DNA of 64,000 nucleotides from the NCBI GenBank assembly GCA_036770365.1, contig DAIPJH010000006.1, forward strand, positions 1 to 64,000. The letters are read 5' to 3'. The position numbers and the translations under genes were made by a program. Below, piece after piece: positions 1 through 8,606 of this stretch. This DNA comes from DAIPJH01 sp036770365 (GTDB taxonomy: Bacteria; Pseudomonadota; Alphaproteobacteria; Rickettsiales; UBA998). How positions within the stretch are numbered: position 1 is the stretch's first letter; every line of letters starts with the position of its first letter. The notes beneath the pieces are model-generated. The model was not told the origin of the DNA, ran no database searches, and worked only from the letters and a program-made list of their open reading frames with translations.

Positions 1-54
1 TGTTTTCATCTGTTCTTCAAGTCGCGCAAGCTTGATATCAAGTGATTCTACCAT
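1..54 (-). CDS. Partial coiled-coil protein, cut by window edge
   Basis: An open frame on the minus strand starts with ATG at 54 and runs off the left edge. The 18 visible residues (MVES..., then LARLEEQMKT) are charged and heptad-like. This pattern is common at the start of small phage accessory proteins such as XhlA-like or holin-associated proteins. An in-frame stop at 76-78 limits the start, and no strong ribosome binding site is visible. It lies downstream of, and on the same strand as, the DUF2793 and esterase genes, so it may be the next gene of a tail module. Too little is visible for a family call. Confidence 0.35.
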   Translation of the reverse strand, partial: MVESLDIKLARLEEQMKT

Positions 55-150
55 GGGAGACTCTGCTGTGATGGTTCATGAGTATAGCACTTTCTCTTAA
101 TCATGGCGTGCTAGCTGCACCTTAATTAAGTAGAATGACTATAAATGGAA

Positions 151-2085
151 TTACGCTGCATTCATTATGCTAAGATTGATCTGAGCGATTTGTGCATCAC
201 TCAACGCGGTGTTGAATAAGATGATGTAATGAATAGCTCCAATAAAGGTTTGTGCTGCGTCATTACCATTGGTTTTATCAACAACGTTACCAATGGCGTA
301 CACAGGTATACCTCCATCAGTTTCTATGAGTGATGCAGAAAGAGTAATACCCGTGCGCGACACGTTGTTTTCCCACAGTGATACTGTGCCTGCGTTGTTG
401 CGTGAGGTCATGACAACAGTAGTGTTGGCATAGCTGTTGGTCATGCTGCGACCGTTATCTCCAGCATAGATAGCAAGAGAACTCAGTGTTGCGGCGGTTT
501 GTCTGAATGAGAAGTGTCCTGTTGTGCCTGTTCCTGCGGTTGCGGCTGTTGTGAGAATACCATTGGAAGAGACGCTTGTCGTGGTATCTGTCAAGTTGGT
601 ATTGGGCGTGCATGCCAAAAACACGGTATAATTGCTGGATGTGGTGAGGGCATGTTCAACCAGTAGTTTTTGTGACGCCGTACCATCAAAAACCCATCCT
701 GCAACAGCTGGCGCACCTGTGATCACAGTACTTATATTACTAACATAGCTAGGGGCAGGTTTAGTATCGTCTTTGCGTGCAGAGCTTGCCGAACCTGCGC
801 GTTTTGTCCATACAACCGCATCTGACGTTGTTCCCGCAGCATTATAGCTCGCTTCTGGTGAGAAGAAGCTTACCAAATTGCTCATGCCTTCAAGATAAGA
901 TAATGAACCATTGATGGTTGCGTTGTAATTTGCACGCAGTGGCAGAGGGTTTTCTGCGTGATTATCATAGATAATACTGTTCACATCAACACCAATCATA
1001 GATCCATAAGCATACTTCAGAATATTACCTGAAGCGATCAAGGTGACAGACGGTGTAATGGTAATAGTATGTGTTCCTGTAATTTGAACGCTATTGAGTG
1101 GAATATCATTACCAGAGGCATCACTGAGCGTGAAAATTCCTGTGCCTGACGAGGGGGTGATGGTTATAGGTGATCCACTATAGGCTGTTCCTGCGCGATT
1201 AGCGAGCGATGTGCCTGCGTCATGCTGTACTGTGACAGTGATGGTCGCTCCGTTATAATTCACAGAGGAGATAAGAGGGCCAGTATTAGTGCTGGTATAG
1301 ATTCCTTGAGAGGCTAATATTTCAAATGCAGCACGTTTACCCTCCGTGGTGTAGGATGCTTCTGATCGGTGAACTGCGTCGTCAACATAGGTTTCTTGTA
1401 ATAAGGTAAGGTCATAGGTTTCAGAACCGTAGATAACCTGAGAAGGAAAATTATTTGCTAAGCTTTGCTGTGCTGCACGAATTGCGTCATAGCTGCTTGT
1501 TGTTCCAGAAGATCGCCTACCAATTGGGCGAATCATGAAAGACTTAAGATTGCTAAAACGGTTGAAGCAATAATCTTTTAGCCAGACCAAAAGATTATAA
1601 TATTCCGTTGGGGTAATATTGTTGAGATAGATCTCTGATCCGTCAGATTCTCCCTGTGACCAAAGAATATTGGTAATGTCACTATTCGATTTTCCTGCAT
1701 TGGTAATATCAGTAAGCGCATCCAATAAACGTTGTCCTGCTGCAGGACTCCCACCCGTATCATCTACCCAATAATCACCTGCCTCTAATGCTCCGCCAAA
1801 GCGTATATTGGCGGCGTTATAAGCTTTTCTAGAGAGATAAGAAGAGCCGTCTCCTGAATTTATGAAGCTATTACTGCCACCGCTATTTTTAGCATTGAGC
1901 GTGGTAAGGAGTTGTGTTGAACCAGAACTATGAAAGGTGGCAGATGACCAATTGGCGATGTTGGATTGCCCTGCACCAAGGATAACAAGATTCTTGCCGC
2001 GACTACCTGAGCGGGCGCGTAGGCGACCAGAGCCAATCGCGTGACTGATAGAAGAAGGTTTTGTTAAAGAGATACGTTGTGCCAT
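151..2085 (-). CDS. SGNH/SASA-type carbohydrate esterase with Ig-like and LamG-like domains
   Basis: The 644-aa protein starts with a SASA-type SGNH hydrolase domain (about residues 30-260). The nucleophile motif GAGQSN has Ser41, the block WSQGESD covers 142-148, and the catalytic Asp/His motif DAVH is at 236-239. These residues are expected of sialate or acetylxylan esterase relatives that remove acetyl groups from glycans. Residues about 270-385 look like a bacterial Ig/SwmB-type beta domain. Residues about 400-640 look like a concanavalin/LamG-like sandwich. No signal peptide is visible. An AGGAG motif lies 8 nt before the ATG, and its last bases overlap the stop codon of the upstream DUF2793 gene. 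The pairing suggests a tail-tip or receptor-processing protein of a phage or gene transfer agent. That role is inference. Confidence 0.7.
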   Translation of the reverse strand: MAQRISLTKPSSISHAIGSGRLRARSGSRGKNLVILGAGQSNIANWSSATFHSSGSTQLLTTLNAKNSGGSNSFINSGDGSSYLSRKAYNAANIRFGGALEAGDYWVDDTGGSPAAGQRLLDALTDITNAGKSNSDITNILWSQGESDGSEIYLNNITPTEYYNLLVWLKDYCFNRFSNLKSFMIRPIGRRSSGTTSSYDAIRAAQQSLANNFPSQVIYGSETYDLTLLQETYVDDAVHRSEASYTTEGKRAAFEILASQGIYTSTNTGPLISSVNYNGATITVTVQHDAGTSLANRAGTAYSGSPITITPSSGTGIFTLSDASGNDIPLNSVQITGTHTITITPSVTLIASGNILKYAYGSMIGVDVNSIIYDNHAENPLPLRANYNATINGSLSYLEGMSNLVSFFSPEASYNAAGTTSDAVVWTKRAGSASSARKDDTKPAPSYVSNISTVITGAPAVAGWVFDGTASQKLLVEHALTTSSNYTVFLACTPNTNLTDTTTSVSSNGILTTAATAGTGTTGHFSFRQTAATLSSLAIYAGDNGRSMTNSYANTTVVMTSRNNAGTVSLWENNVSRTGITLSASLIETDGGIPVYAIGNVVDKTNGNDAAQTFIGAIHYIILFNTALSDAQIAQINLSIMNAA

Positions 2086-2096
2086 AATAAATGCTC

Positions 2097-2945
2097 CTAG
2101 TAGCGGTATGCGGTGTAAAATAAGGTGACAGCGTGTAGACGGGCGTCAATGCCGAGTGTATCGGATGCATGAGTGGGGAGGCGGCTGATGCGTAGCGCGA
2201 TCAGTGAGTTGGCTGTAGGTGTACCTGTGATGGTTAGTGCGCTTGTTTCGTCCGAAATATAGAGCGTGTTGTTGCTGCCGCCTGTATCTGCGGTGGTCAC
2301 ATTCGCGCTGTAAGCTTGTGTTAAGCCGCTGCCATTTTCAAACGAACGCGCTTCAAGCTGCCAAACCACACCAAAATTGACCGTTGTTGCTGCGTGACTC
2401 CAATGAAATGTCGCGCTGATCGTACCTGCGTTCCAGCCTTCGGGTAAGCGTGTGACGAGTTGCGCAGATTCCTGAGTAGTCGCATCAAAATCAAGGGTGG
2501 TGATGTTGGGATAGATGCTGCCGAGGCTGATAGTGGCTGCCGACGCACATCCGTTGGCAATGGTCGGCACAAAATCCGCACCTGCGAGTAAGGTCAAGCT
2601 TTCGCGCACCTTATTGCGACTACGCCAAAGCGTCCCATCAAAATCATAAAAGCAGGCCTCATCTGCTACCCAAATAGAAAAACCTGCAAGCGGCGTAATG
2701 AATCGCCAAATTTGATTAAAATAGGTAATATGCCCTGTGTGACCTGTCCAATCACCTGTCGGACTGGCGGCGATAATATATACGTCACCTTCAAGTGGTG
2801 AGCTTGGTGGGGTGGTTAAGTCTTTATCTTTTGCATATGAATTAAGCACTGCATCAAGACGCATCAGTGCCATATTCACGGTAACTTCTTTTTGTGCTTG
2901 CGCCTGTTCTACTAGCGTCAACCCAAGATGTGGTGTTGTAACCAT
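2097..2945 (-). CDS. DUF2793 phage/GTA-type tail protein
   Basis: The N-terminal half matches the DUF2793 pattern as I know it: a start resembling LGLTLVEQAQAQKEVTVN, then LDAVLNS, PPSSPLEGDVYII, a Trp-rich segment and WVADEACFYDFDGTLW. This family is mostly alphaproteobacterial and found in prophage or gene-transfer-agent tail modules. The C-terminal half (about 130-282) is Thr/Ser/Ala-rich, beta-type and probably a variable particle-surface domain. I start at ATG 2945 because AGAGGAG lies 8 nt upstream. A GTG six codons earlier (2963) is the alternative. The esterase gene follows after 11 bp and is probably co-translated. No capsid, portal or terminase gene is visible, so this is a lone tail fragment here. 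Confidence 0.75.
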   Translation of the reverse strand: MVTTPHLGLTLVEQAQAQKEVTVNMALMRLDAVLNSYAKDKDLTTPPSSPLEGDVYIIAASPTGDWTGHTGHITYFNQIWRFITPLAGFSIWVADEACFYDFDGTLWRSRNKVRESLTLLAGADFVPTIANGCASAATISLGSIYPNITTLDFDATTQESAQLVTRLPEGWNAGTISATFHWSHAATTVNFGVVWQLEARSFENGSGLTQAYSANVTTADTGGSNNTLYISDETSALTITGTPTANSLIALRISRLPTHASDTLGIDARLHAVTLFYTAYRY

Positions 2946-3033
2946 CCTGTCTGCTCCTCTCACAAAATATTGTTTCTGTGAAATTAAGCTGCGCAGAAGG
3001 TAGGGGGGTGCGGAAGGGTATTTTTAGGGCATG

Positions 3034-3065
3034 GGGGATATAGTAGAAGATTCTAAACTATCCCC
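3034..3065 (-). terminator. Hairpin downstream of pheA, possible terminator
   Basis: An inverted repeat has an outer 7-bp stem (GGGGATA / TATCCCC) and an inner 5-bp stem (TAGAA / TTCTA) closing on a 2-nt loop, with a small internal loop between them. It sits 13 bp past the pheA stop on the minus strand, where a terminator is expected. The following bases lack a clear U tract, so rho-independent termination is uncertain. Confidence 0.4.
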
Positions 3066-3078
3066 TCTACTTTAATCC

Positions 3079-3924
3079 CTAGCAACTTCTCTTCTTATCC
3101 GCATGATACACACCTAAAATTCTTTTTTTCTTAGTAAAAAATGAAAGTTCTTCTAGTGCTTGCTGCAAACCTTGATCGTGTGGATCTCCCTCTACAGTGA
3201 GGAAAAATTGTGCGCTTTGTGAGCCGCCACCCCGAATATAACTTTCTAGCTTAATCATGTTCACGCCGTTGGTCGCAAACCCGCCAAGAGCCTTATACAG
3301 CGCAGCAGGGATATTGCGCAGTTCAAACAAAATCGAGGTGAGAATCATTCCATCTTTGATGTCTGGATCAAAAGGTTCTTTGGAAATCACGACGAATACG
3401 GTGACGTTATCGCTTGCATCTTCAATGTTGCGTTGCAATATTTGCAACCCATAAAGTTCTGCCGCCAAATCAGAGGAGATAGAGGCTTTGCTCAGGTCGT
3501 TCCATTGTGCAACATCACGCGCTGCGGTCGCAGTATTAGAATAGGGATGCGTCGTAAACTCCTTTTCCTTCAAGAATTTTTTGCTTTGCATCAAGGCTTG
3601 CGGATGTGAATAGACTTCTTTGATGCCCTCTAGCGTTGCACCTTTAGGCGCAGCCAGATGATGCTCAATACGCTGAATATGCTCCGCTACGATATGCAAA
3701 TTGCTTGCAGGCAGTAAATTATGAATCTCTGCCACGCGCCCAGCCTGTGAGTTTTCGATAGGTATCATACCGAGTCGCGCCCGCCCAGATTCCACTGCCT
3801 CGAACACATCATCAAAACTCGCTACAGGTAACGTGTGCATGTAGGGTTCTTTTTGACGACAAGCGAGGTCGGCATTTGCACCTTCTACGCCCATGAAGGC
3901 GATGGTGTTATTTGGGTCGGTCAT
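3079..3924 (-). CDS. pheA: Prephenate dehydratase (PDT + ACT)
   Basis: Converts prephenate to phenylpyruvate in phenylalanine synthesis. The 281-aa protein is a monofunctional dehydratase without chorismate mutase. Family marks include MGVEGANADLAC near the start, GMIPIENSQAGRV at 52-64, YSHPQAL at 105-111, and an ACT regulatory domain from about 190 with NIPAALYKALGGF and LESYIRGG, the usual phenylalanine-binding motifs. The conserved Thr-Arg-Phe catalytic motif reads Thr175-Val176-Phe177 (codons ACC GTA TTC), so the Arg is missing. Other motifs are intact, and I call it functional with that caveat. It is transcribed alone, away from the gene at 4121. Confidence 0.9.
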   Translation of the reverse strand: MTDPNNTIAFMGVEGANADLACRQKEPYMHTLPVASFDDVFEAVESGRARLGMIPIENSQAGRVAEIHNLLPASNLHIVAEHIQRIEHHLAAPKGATLEGIKEVYSHPQALMQSKKFLKEKEFTTHPYSNTATAARDVAQWNDLSKASISSDLAAELYGLQILQRNIEDASDNVTVFVVISKEPFDPDIKDGMILTSILFELRNIPAALYKALGGFATNGVNMIKLESYIRGGGSQSAQFFLTVEGDPHDQGLQQALEELSFFTKKKRILGVYHADKKRSC

Positions 3925-4120
3925 GGTGATTCCTTTAGTTATATCTCAGGCGCACACTATAGAAATACTGGTGCGATTGTAAAGGGTGGTTGCAATCAAA
4001 CGACATTATATGCATCCATGTCATCAAATTGTCATGATTATGAGTTAGCATTGTAGCATAACAATCCTAAATAGTTTTTTCTTCAATGATGAAGTTGTTT
4101 GTTATTGACTACTGGACGCT

Positions 4121-4915
4121 ATGAGCAAAGATAAAAAACATTTTACACGTGATACGCATACGCATTTTCCAGAGTTGCGCGATGGCGAGAAAGTTGAACT
4201 CCACGAGGGTGGGTGGCTTCGTGGTGGTATTTTGGGAAAGTTAAAAACACGTGATGGAAAAAGGGTGACCTATAAATCTGGAGATATAACACCTTTTGAG
4301 GGGTTGCCACAACCTTCTGAGAGCTATGGCTTTGATGTGATGCGTGAGCGAGAGAGGGTTACCTCTGAAATTGAAGTAGGGGTCGCGGGGGCTGTGTCAC
4401 CTGTTAGTTGGGATATTGAAAATAGGGCAAAACAGAAAAAAGAGGGTATTGGCGGATGGGCAAAGCATGTTCGCCGCGCCGCGATAGACGTTGATACGGA
4501 CGTGGCACAAGCAACGTTTAAAAATAAGGCAATGAGTAAATTATCCAAGATGATAAGGGTAAGCCGCAAGACCTATGATCCTCTGCGTTCTGGTGCATAC
4601 CCCTTGGTGGATACCGACGAGATGTTATCTCGTACTTGTCCCATTAATAAAATAGATGAACTTGTAGTGAAACATGGATTTTCGGATGAAGTTGTGCGGA
4701 AAAATATAGAGGCGCGCATACCATCCAATCCTTACATATCTACTCCTGTGCAGCAGTTTTCTCATGCGGTTGAGGCAGTAAAGGCACATGCAAAAGAGCA
4801 GGCGGATGGTCTTGCACCACATGTAAATGAAAGAGATATCAAGCCACATGCGGTGGTTAGTGAAATCAAAGCGTATGAGCGTTACTTGACGGACGAAGTT
4901 GAGCATCATCACTAA
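4121..4915 (+). CDS. Unknown hydrophilic protein
   Basis: I do not recognise this 264-aa protein. It is hydrophilic, rich in Lys, Arg, Glu and His, and has no signal peptide or membrane segment. The first 70 residues (FPELRDGEKVELHEGGW, then KTRDGKRVTYKSGDI) look like a small beta domain, followed by mostly helical sequence. It ends in Glu-His-His-His, which is natural here and not a tag. ATG 4121 has only a weak GGA upstream. It is divergent from pheA across a 196-bp gap. Codon usage resembles its neighbours, so it looks like a resident gene. Confidence 0.55.
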   Translation: MSKDKKHFTRDTHTHFPELRDGEKVELHEGGWLRGGILGKLKTRDGKRVTYKSGDITPFEGLPQPSESYGFDVMRERERVTSEIEVGVAGAVSPVSWDIENRAKQKKEGIGGWAKHVRRAAIDVDTDVAQATFKNKAMSKLSKMIRVSRKTYDPLRSGAYPLVDTDEMLSRTCPINKIDELVVKHGFSDEVVRKNIEARIPSNPYISTPVQQFSHAVEAVKAHAKEQADGLAPHVNERDIKPHAVVSEIKAYERYLTDEVEHHH

Positions 4916-5056
4916 GTTCTGTTGCTATTGGTATAAAATTCTTTCTTTTTATCTGCTCCTTTTTAGTTTTTCTGGACTTCATATGGCAAAGTCCTTACAA
5001 AATCCCTATATGTTTGACGGATAGGCAATGATGTCATGTAAGAATTGGAAAATACA

Positions 5057-6448
5057 ATGTTGGAATTAGCTATGGAACGCGGAAAAACAATAGATTCACC
5101 ACATAAAGCTTGGAGCTTGGAAAGCTGGCGCGATTTTCCGATTCAGCAGCAGCCGCAATATGACAATCCCGCGCAGGTGCAGGACGCTGAAAAGCGTTTA
5201 CGTGCAATGCCACCGCTAGTGTCACCGCGTGAGATTCGTTCGCTCAAGTCGGAATTGGCAAAGGTCGCTAATGGTCAAGCATTTTTGCTGCAAGGGGGAG
5301 ATTGTGCCGAGAGTTTTGCTGAATATAGCGAAGCAAATCTGCGTGCGTTCTTCCGTGTGATTTTACAAATGACAATGGCGTTGATGTACGGTGCGGGGTC
5401 GCCCGTGGTCAAAGTTGGACGTATCGCAGGGCAGTTTGCCAAGCCGCGCTCTGCGAATACCGAAGTGATTGATGGCTGTGAACTTCCTGCATATCGTGGT
5501 GATATGGTCAATGGTATGGAATTTGAGGCTGACGTGCGTCGCGCTGATCCTGAACGGCTGATTCAAGCGTATTTTCAGTCTGGCACAACACTTAATTTCT
5601 TACGTTCTTTGTTTCAAGGTGGTTATGCTGCACTGGATAATATCAGTGCGTGGAACATGGATTTTGTGGCGACTTCTGCACAAGGGAAGCGTTTTTCATC
5701 GCTCGTGGATACTATCAACGAATGTTTGAGCTTTATTGGGGCATGTGGTTTATCACCACACCATGTGGAAGCTCTTGCTGAAGCATCATTTTATACGTCA
5801 CATGAGTCGTTACTTCTTGGTTATGATGCGGCACTCACGCGCCGTGATGAAGAAACAGGTGATTATTACGCCTGCGCAGCGCATATGCTGTGGATTGGCG
5901 ATAGAACACGTAATCCTGATGAAGCACATGTGGAGTTTTTGCGCGGGGTACAAAACCCGATTGGCTGTAAAGTCGGGCCAAGCATGAAACCTGAGGATTT
6001 GATTCGCCTTTGTGATACGCTGAATCCTACCAATGAAGCAGGGCGTCTCACCTTGATTTCGCGCATGGGGGCAGAAAATGTTGAAGCGAAACTCGCGCCG
6101 CTCGTACGCTTACTTAAGACAGAAGGTAAATCTGTGGTATGGTCGTGTGATCCGATGCATGGTAATACCATTAAATCACCTAATGGCTATAAAACTCGTA
6201 AATTCACAGATATTTTAGCAGAGGTGCGTAATTTCTTTGCTGTGCATCACGCCGAAGGTACACATGCAGGTGGAGTACATTTTGAGATGACAGGGCAAGA
6301 TGTGACCGAATGTCTTGGTGGCGCGCAGGCAATTTCTGAGTTGGATCTTTCCAATCGTTATCATACGCATTGCGATCCACGCCTTAACGCATCGCAGGCG
6401 TTGGAGCTTGCGTTTTTGATTGCTGAGGAATTAAGGAAGAAGAAATAA
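5057..6448 (+). CDS. aroG: Class II DAHP synthase
   Basis: Condenses phosphoenolpyruvate and erythrose 4-phosphate to DAHP, the first step of the shikimate pathway. The plant-type (class II) fold is clear from SLESWRDFP near the start, PPLVSPREIRSLK, FLLQGGDCAESF, PVVKVGRIAGQFAKPRS, AYRGDMVNG, the YTSHE segment, VWSCDPMHGN, and GGVHFEMTGQDVTECLGG near the end. The length of about 463 aa is normal. I choose ATG 5057, with GGA about 8 nt upstream. A TTG at 5045 in the same frame and an ATG at 5072 are alternatives. Together with PheA 1.1 kb away it serves aromatic amino acid synthesis, though the two genes are divergent. Confidence 0.93.
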   Translation: MLELAMERGKTIDSPHKAWSLESWRDFPIQQQPQYDNPAQVQDAEKRLRAMPPLVSPREIRSLKSELAKVANGQAFLLQGGDCAESFAEYSEANLRAFFRVILQMTMALMYGAGSPVVKVGRIAGQFAKPRSANTEVIDGCELPAYRGDMVNGMEFEADVRRADPERLIQAYFQSGTTLNFLRSLFQGGYAALDNISAWNMDFVATSAQGKRFSSLVDTINECLSFIGACGLSPHHVEALAEASFYTSHESLLLGYDAALTRRDEETGDYYACAAHMLWIGDRTRNPDEAHVEFLRGVQNPIGCKVGPSMKPEDLIRLCDTLNPTNEAGRLTLISRMGAENVEAKLAPLVRLLKTEGKSVVWSCDPMHGNTIKSPNGYKTRKFTDILAEVRNFFAVHHAEGTHAGGVHFEMTGQDVTECLGGAQAISELDLSNRYHTHCDPRLNASQALELAFLIAEELRKKK

Positions 6449-6486
6449 TAATGTAGGAGCTAGAGACTAGCAAATTAAGGAGTAGT

Positions 6487-6951
6487 ATGAAAAGACTGGC
6501 TGTTTTTTTAGTGAGTGTATTGGCATCATTTTCCGCGCAAGCTCAACCTACTTGTACTGAAATTGGGTGTGAAAATGGCATCATGATTCAAATCCCTCAG
6601 GTGCGTTTTCGTGGTGCTGGGCAATATGTGTATCAATTTTCGCTGGATCGTAAAAAACTTATCACGTGCAAAGGAAGTCTACCTTTGCTCTCATGTGAAA
6701 AACCAAGCATGAGCTGTAATAGTAAAATAGTGCGTATTACAGAAGAAGGCTGCGCGTTACCAGCGGATGAACAACGTCTAGGGGATATCCATATTGATGC
6801 TACCCCGAAGAAAATTATTTTGAAGGTTTTACAAGATAAAAAAATCATAGGATACCAAGAGTGGAAACCAAGCTATACTACAGCGCAACCTAATACAAAA
6901 ACGTGCGCACCATCATGTCGTCAGGCAATCTTGCAAATGAAAACACATTAA
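6487..6951 (+). CDS. Secreted Cys-containing protein, unknown
   Basis: This 154-aa protein begins with a typical Sec signal peptide (MKRLAVFLVSVLASFSAQA, cleavage likely before Gln20). The mature part has cysteines in pairs (CTEIGC near the start, LLSCEKPSMSC in the middle, CAPSC near the end), suggesting disulfide bonds in the periplasm. No family is recognised. An AAGGAG motif ending at 6482 gives a good ribosome binding site. It follows the DAHP synthase by 38 bp and precedes two unknown paralogues, so it may be in the same transcript. Confidence 0.6.
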   Translation: MKRLAVFLVSVLASFSAQAQPTCTEIGCENGIMIQIPQVRFRGAGQYVYQFSLDRKKLITCKGSLPLLSCEKPSMSCNSKIVRITEEGCALPADEQRLGDIHIDATPKKIILKVLQDKKIIGYQEWKPSYTTAQPNTKTCAPSCRQAILQMKTH

Positions 6952-6993
6952 GCATTCCACACACAAAAGAACAAAAATAAAAGGGTTTGTGTT

Positions 6994-7749
6994 ATGAAGA
7001 GAGAAGTTATCAACGCTGCCTATTTGCAAGCTATTGATGCGTGGTGTCAAACCACACAGGTCAAATCATATAACCCTCTTCATTCGGCGACACATGCGCT
7101 GGCACAGTTTCAGGCGGGACGTATGACAGCGGGAAGTGCATCTGCTGATATTCTCACGCAAAATCAACGTGATGAACATGATCCTGATTATGACCGTTAT
7201 TTGGCATCTTTAGTAAATGATGTGAATAATGAATTGTTTGCGTCACTAGATCCAGCCTTGCAAATGTCACGTTATCCCGCGTTAGATAGGGTATTCAAAG
7301 TTTCTCAGGCTATTGATAATAATGATATTAATGTGGCATCTGGTTTCGAATTTGAAGAGCTGATGAATACAGCATATAAGCAGTTTAATACAAGGCGGTT
7401 AAAGGTTGAGACAGGTGTTATTCAAGAAACACCGCAACGACAACAGTTCAATGATGAGTTTTATACCGCAATGTTATGTATGTATGCTGATCCTCTGCAC
7501 GCTAAAAACTATCTTTCTGAGATAGAGCCATCACACTATAGTGATGATATACATGCGCTTGCCCTCATGGATGCAATGCAAGAATTGGTGGAGCATTATA
7601 ATACGTCGAAAATTGCTGATATTACAATGGCAATAGAACAGTGTTTTACCAAGCCATCTGCGCCAGATCTTGTGTTGAGTGCCAGTCAACATATTGATCG
7701 TATCCGGAAGGGAAAGAGTGTAGACGGAAAAGATATTTTACCGCGCTAA
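6994..7749 (+). CDS. Unknown protein, tandem paralogue A
   Basis: A soluble, mostly helical 251-aa protein without signal peptide. I know no family for it, but it is clearly related to the next gene. Shared marks in the same order are YPALDRVF (here) and FPALERFF (next), then TAYKQFNTRR / TAYHERRERI, ETPQRQQFNDEFYTAM / EIPQQTKFNESFYTAV, and LALMDAM / LALVDAV. The best conserved part is the Phe-Asn-(Asp/Glu)-(Glu/Ser)-Phe-Tyr-Thr-Ala segment near residue 150. The paralogues probably arose by tandem duplication and then diverged strongly. Function is unknown. Confidence 0.6.
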   Translation: MKREVINAAYLQAIDAWCQTTQVKSYNPLHSATHALAQFQAGRMTAGSASADILTQNQRDEHDPDYDRYLASLVNDVNNELFASLDPALQMSRYPALDRVFKVSQAIDNNDINVASGFEFEELMNTAYKQFNTRRLKVETGVIQETPQRQQFNDEFYTAMLCMYADPLHAKNYLSEIEPSHYSDDIHALALMDAMQELVEHYNTSKIADITMAIEQCFTKPSAPDLVLSASQHIDRIRKGKSVDGKDILPR

Positions 7750-7829
7750 AAAGTTGTGTTTTTTTACTAAGTTTTTACCAAATTATTAATGTTTTATGAT
7801 TACTCTAAGCCTTAGGGTGTTGCAACGTA

Positions 7830-8606
7830 ATGGTACTTGTGAATATGAGTCACGTCAAAAAAGCGTATTATGAACGTATAGGTCAGCTCTGTGAAACAGG
7901 GTTCAAGGATAAAAATCCGTGTTATGATGCCATTATGGCGTTAGCGCGTTTGACAGCGCGTGGAGATGAAGCCGAAGCAAGCTATAAGATTCTCGATCAA
8001 AAAAAGAAATTAGAAAGCCAGTCTCCCTTTGGTGTGGTGATGAATGGTTTGTATGACGATGTAACGAAAGAGATGCAATATGTGCAGCGTGAATGGAAAC
8101 CAGATGTAGAATTTCCTGCATTAGAACGTTTTTTTACGGTGGCAAATGCCTTTGAGACTCGTATCAACGGTGCGCCGCCTGTGAACCCAGTGATGATGCA
8201 GCTCACACGTGATATTACTACGGCATATCACGAGCGTCGTGAACGTATCAATGACGGTATTCAACATGAAATCCCGCAGCAGACTAAGTTCAATGAGAGT
8301 TTTTATACTGCGGTGATTGCTATGACGCTTGATCCTGATCATCGCCGTGAAACATTAAAAACCATTCGTGAAGAAGATTATAGCACGCATCCTTTGTCAT
8401 TAGCGTTGGTCGATGCGGTAAGTAACTTTGCCGATCATCCTGACAAGGCGCAGATTGATCGCATCGTGTCGTTGGCGCGTGATAGTTTTGGCGGTGCAGC
8501 CGTTGCCGTACGCCCTGAATTTGCAGGGGTGTCGCAAGAAGCAAAAAATTGGGTTAATAAAGCACGTGCATCCGCTGTATCAGCAGGAGTTGGCGTTCGT
8601 AAGTAA
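7830..8606 (+). CDS. Unknown protein, tandem paralogue B
   Basis: The 258-aa partner of the gene at 6994, with the shared core around FNESFYTAV and FPALERFF. It is longer at the C-terminus by an Ala-rich helix ending VSAGVGVRK. The start is either ATG 7830 or ATG 7845 (MSHVKK); neither has a strong ribosome binding site. It ends at 8606, directly against the stop of gpsA at 8607 on the other strand, with no spacer, so any convergent terminator must lie inside coding sequence. No function can be assigned. Confidence 0.6.
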   Translation: MVLVNMSHVKKAYYERIGQLCETGFKDKNPCYDAIMALARLTARGDEAEASYKILDQKKKLESQSPFGVVMNGLYDDVTKEMQYVQREWKPDVEFPALERFFTVANAFETRINGAPPVNPVMMQLTRDITTAYHERRERINDGIQHEIPQQTKFNESFYTAVIAMTLDPDHRRETLKTIREEDYSTHPLSLALVDAVSNFADHPDKAQIDRIVSLARDSFGGAAVAVRPEFAGVSQEAKNWVNKARASAVSAGVGVRK

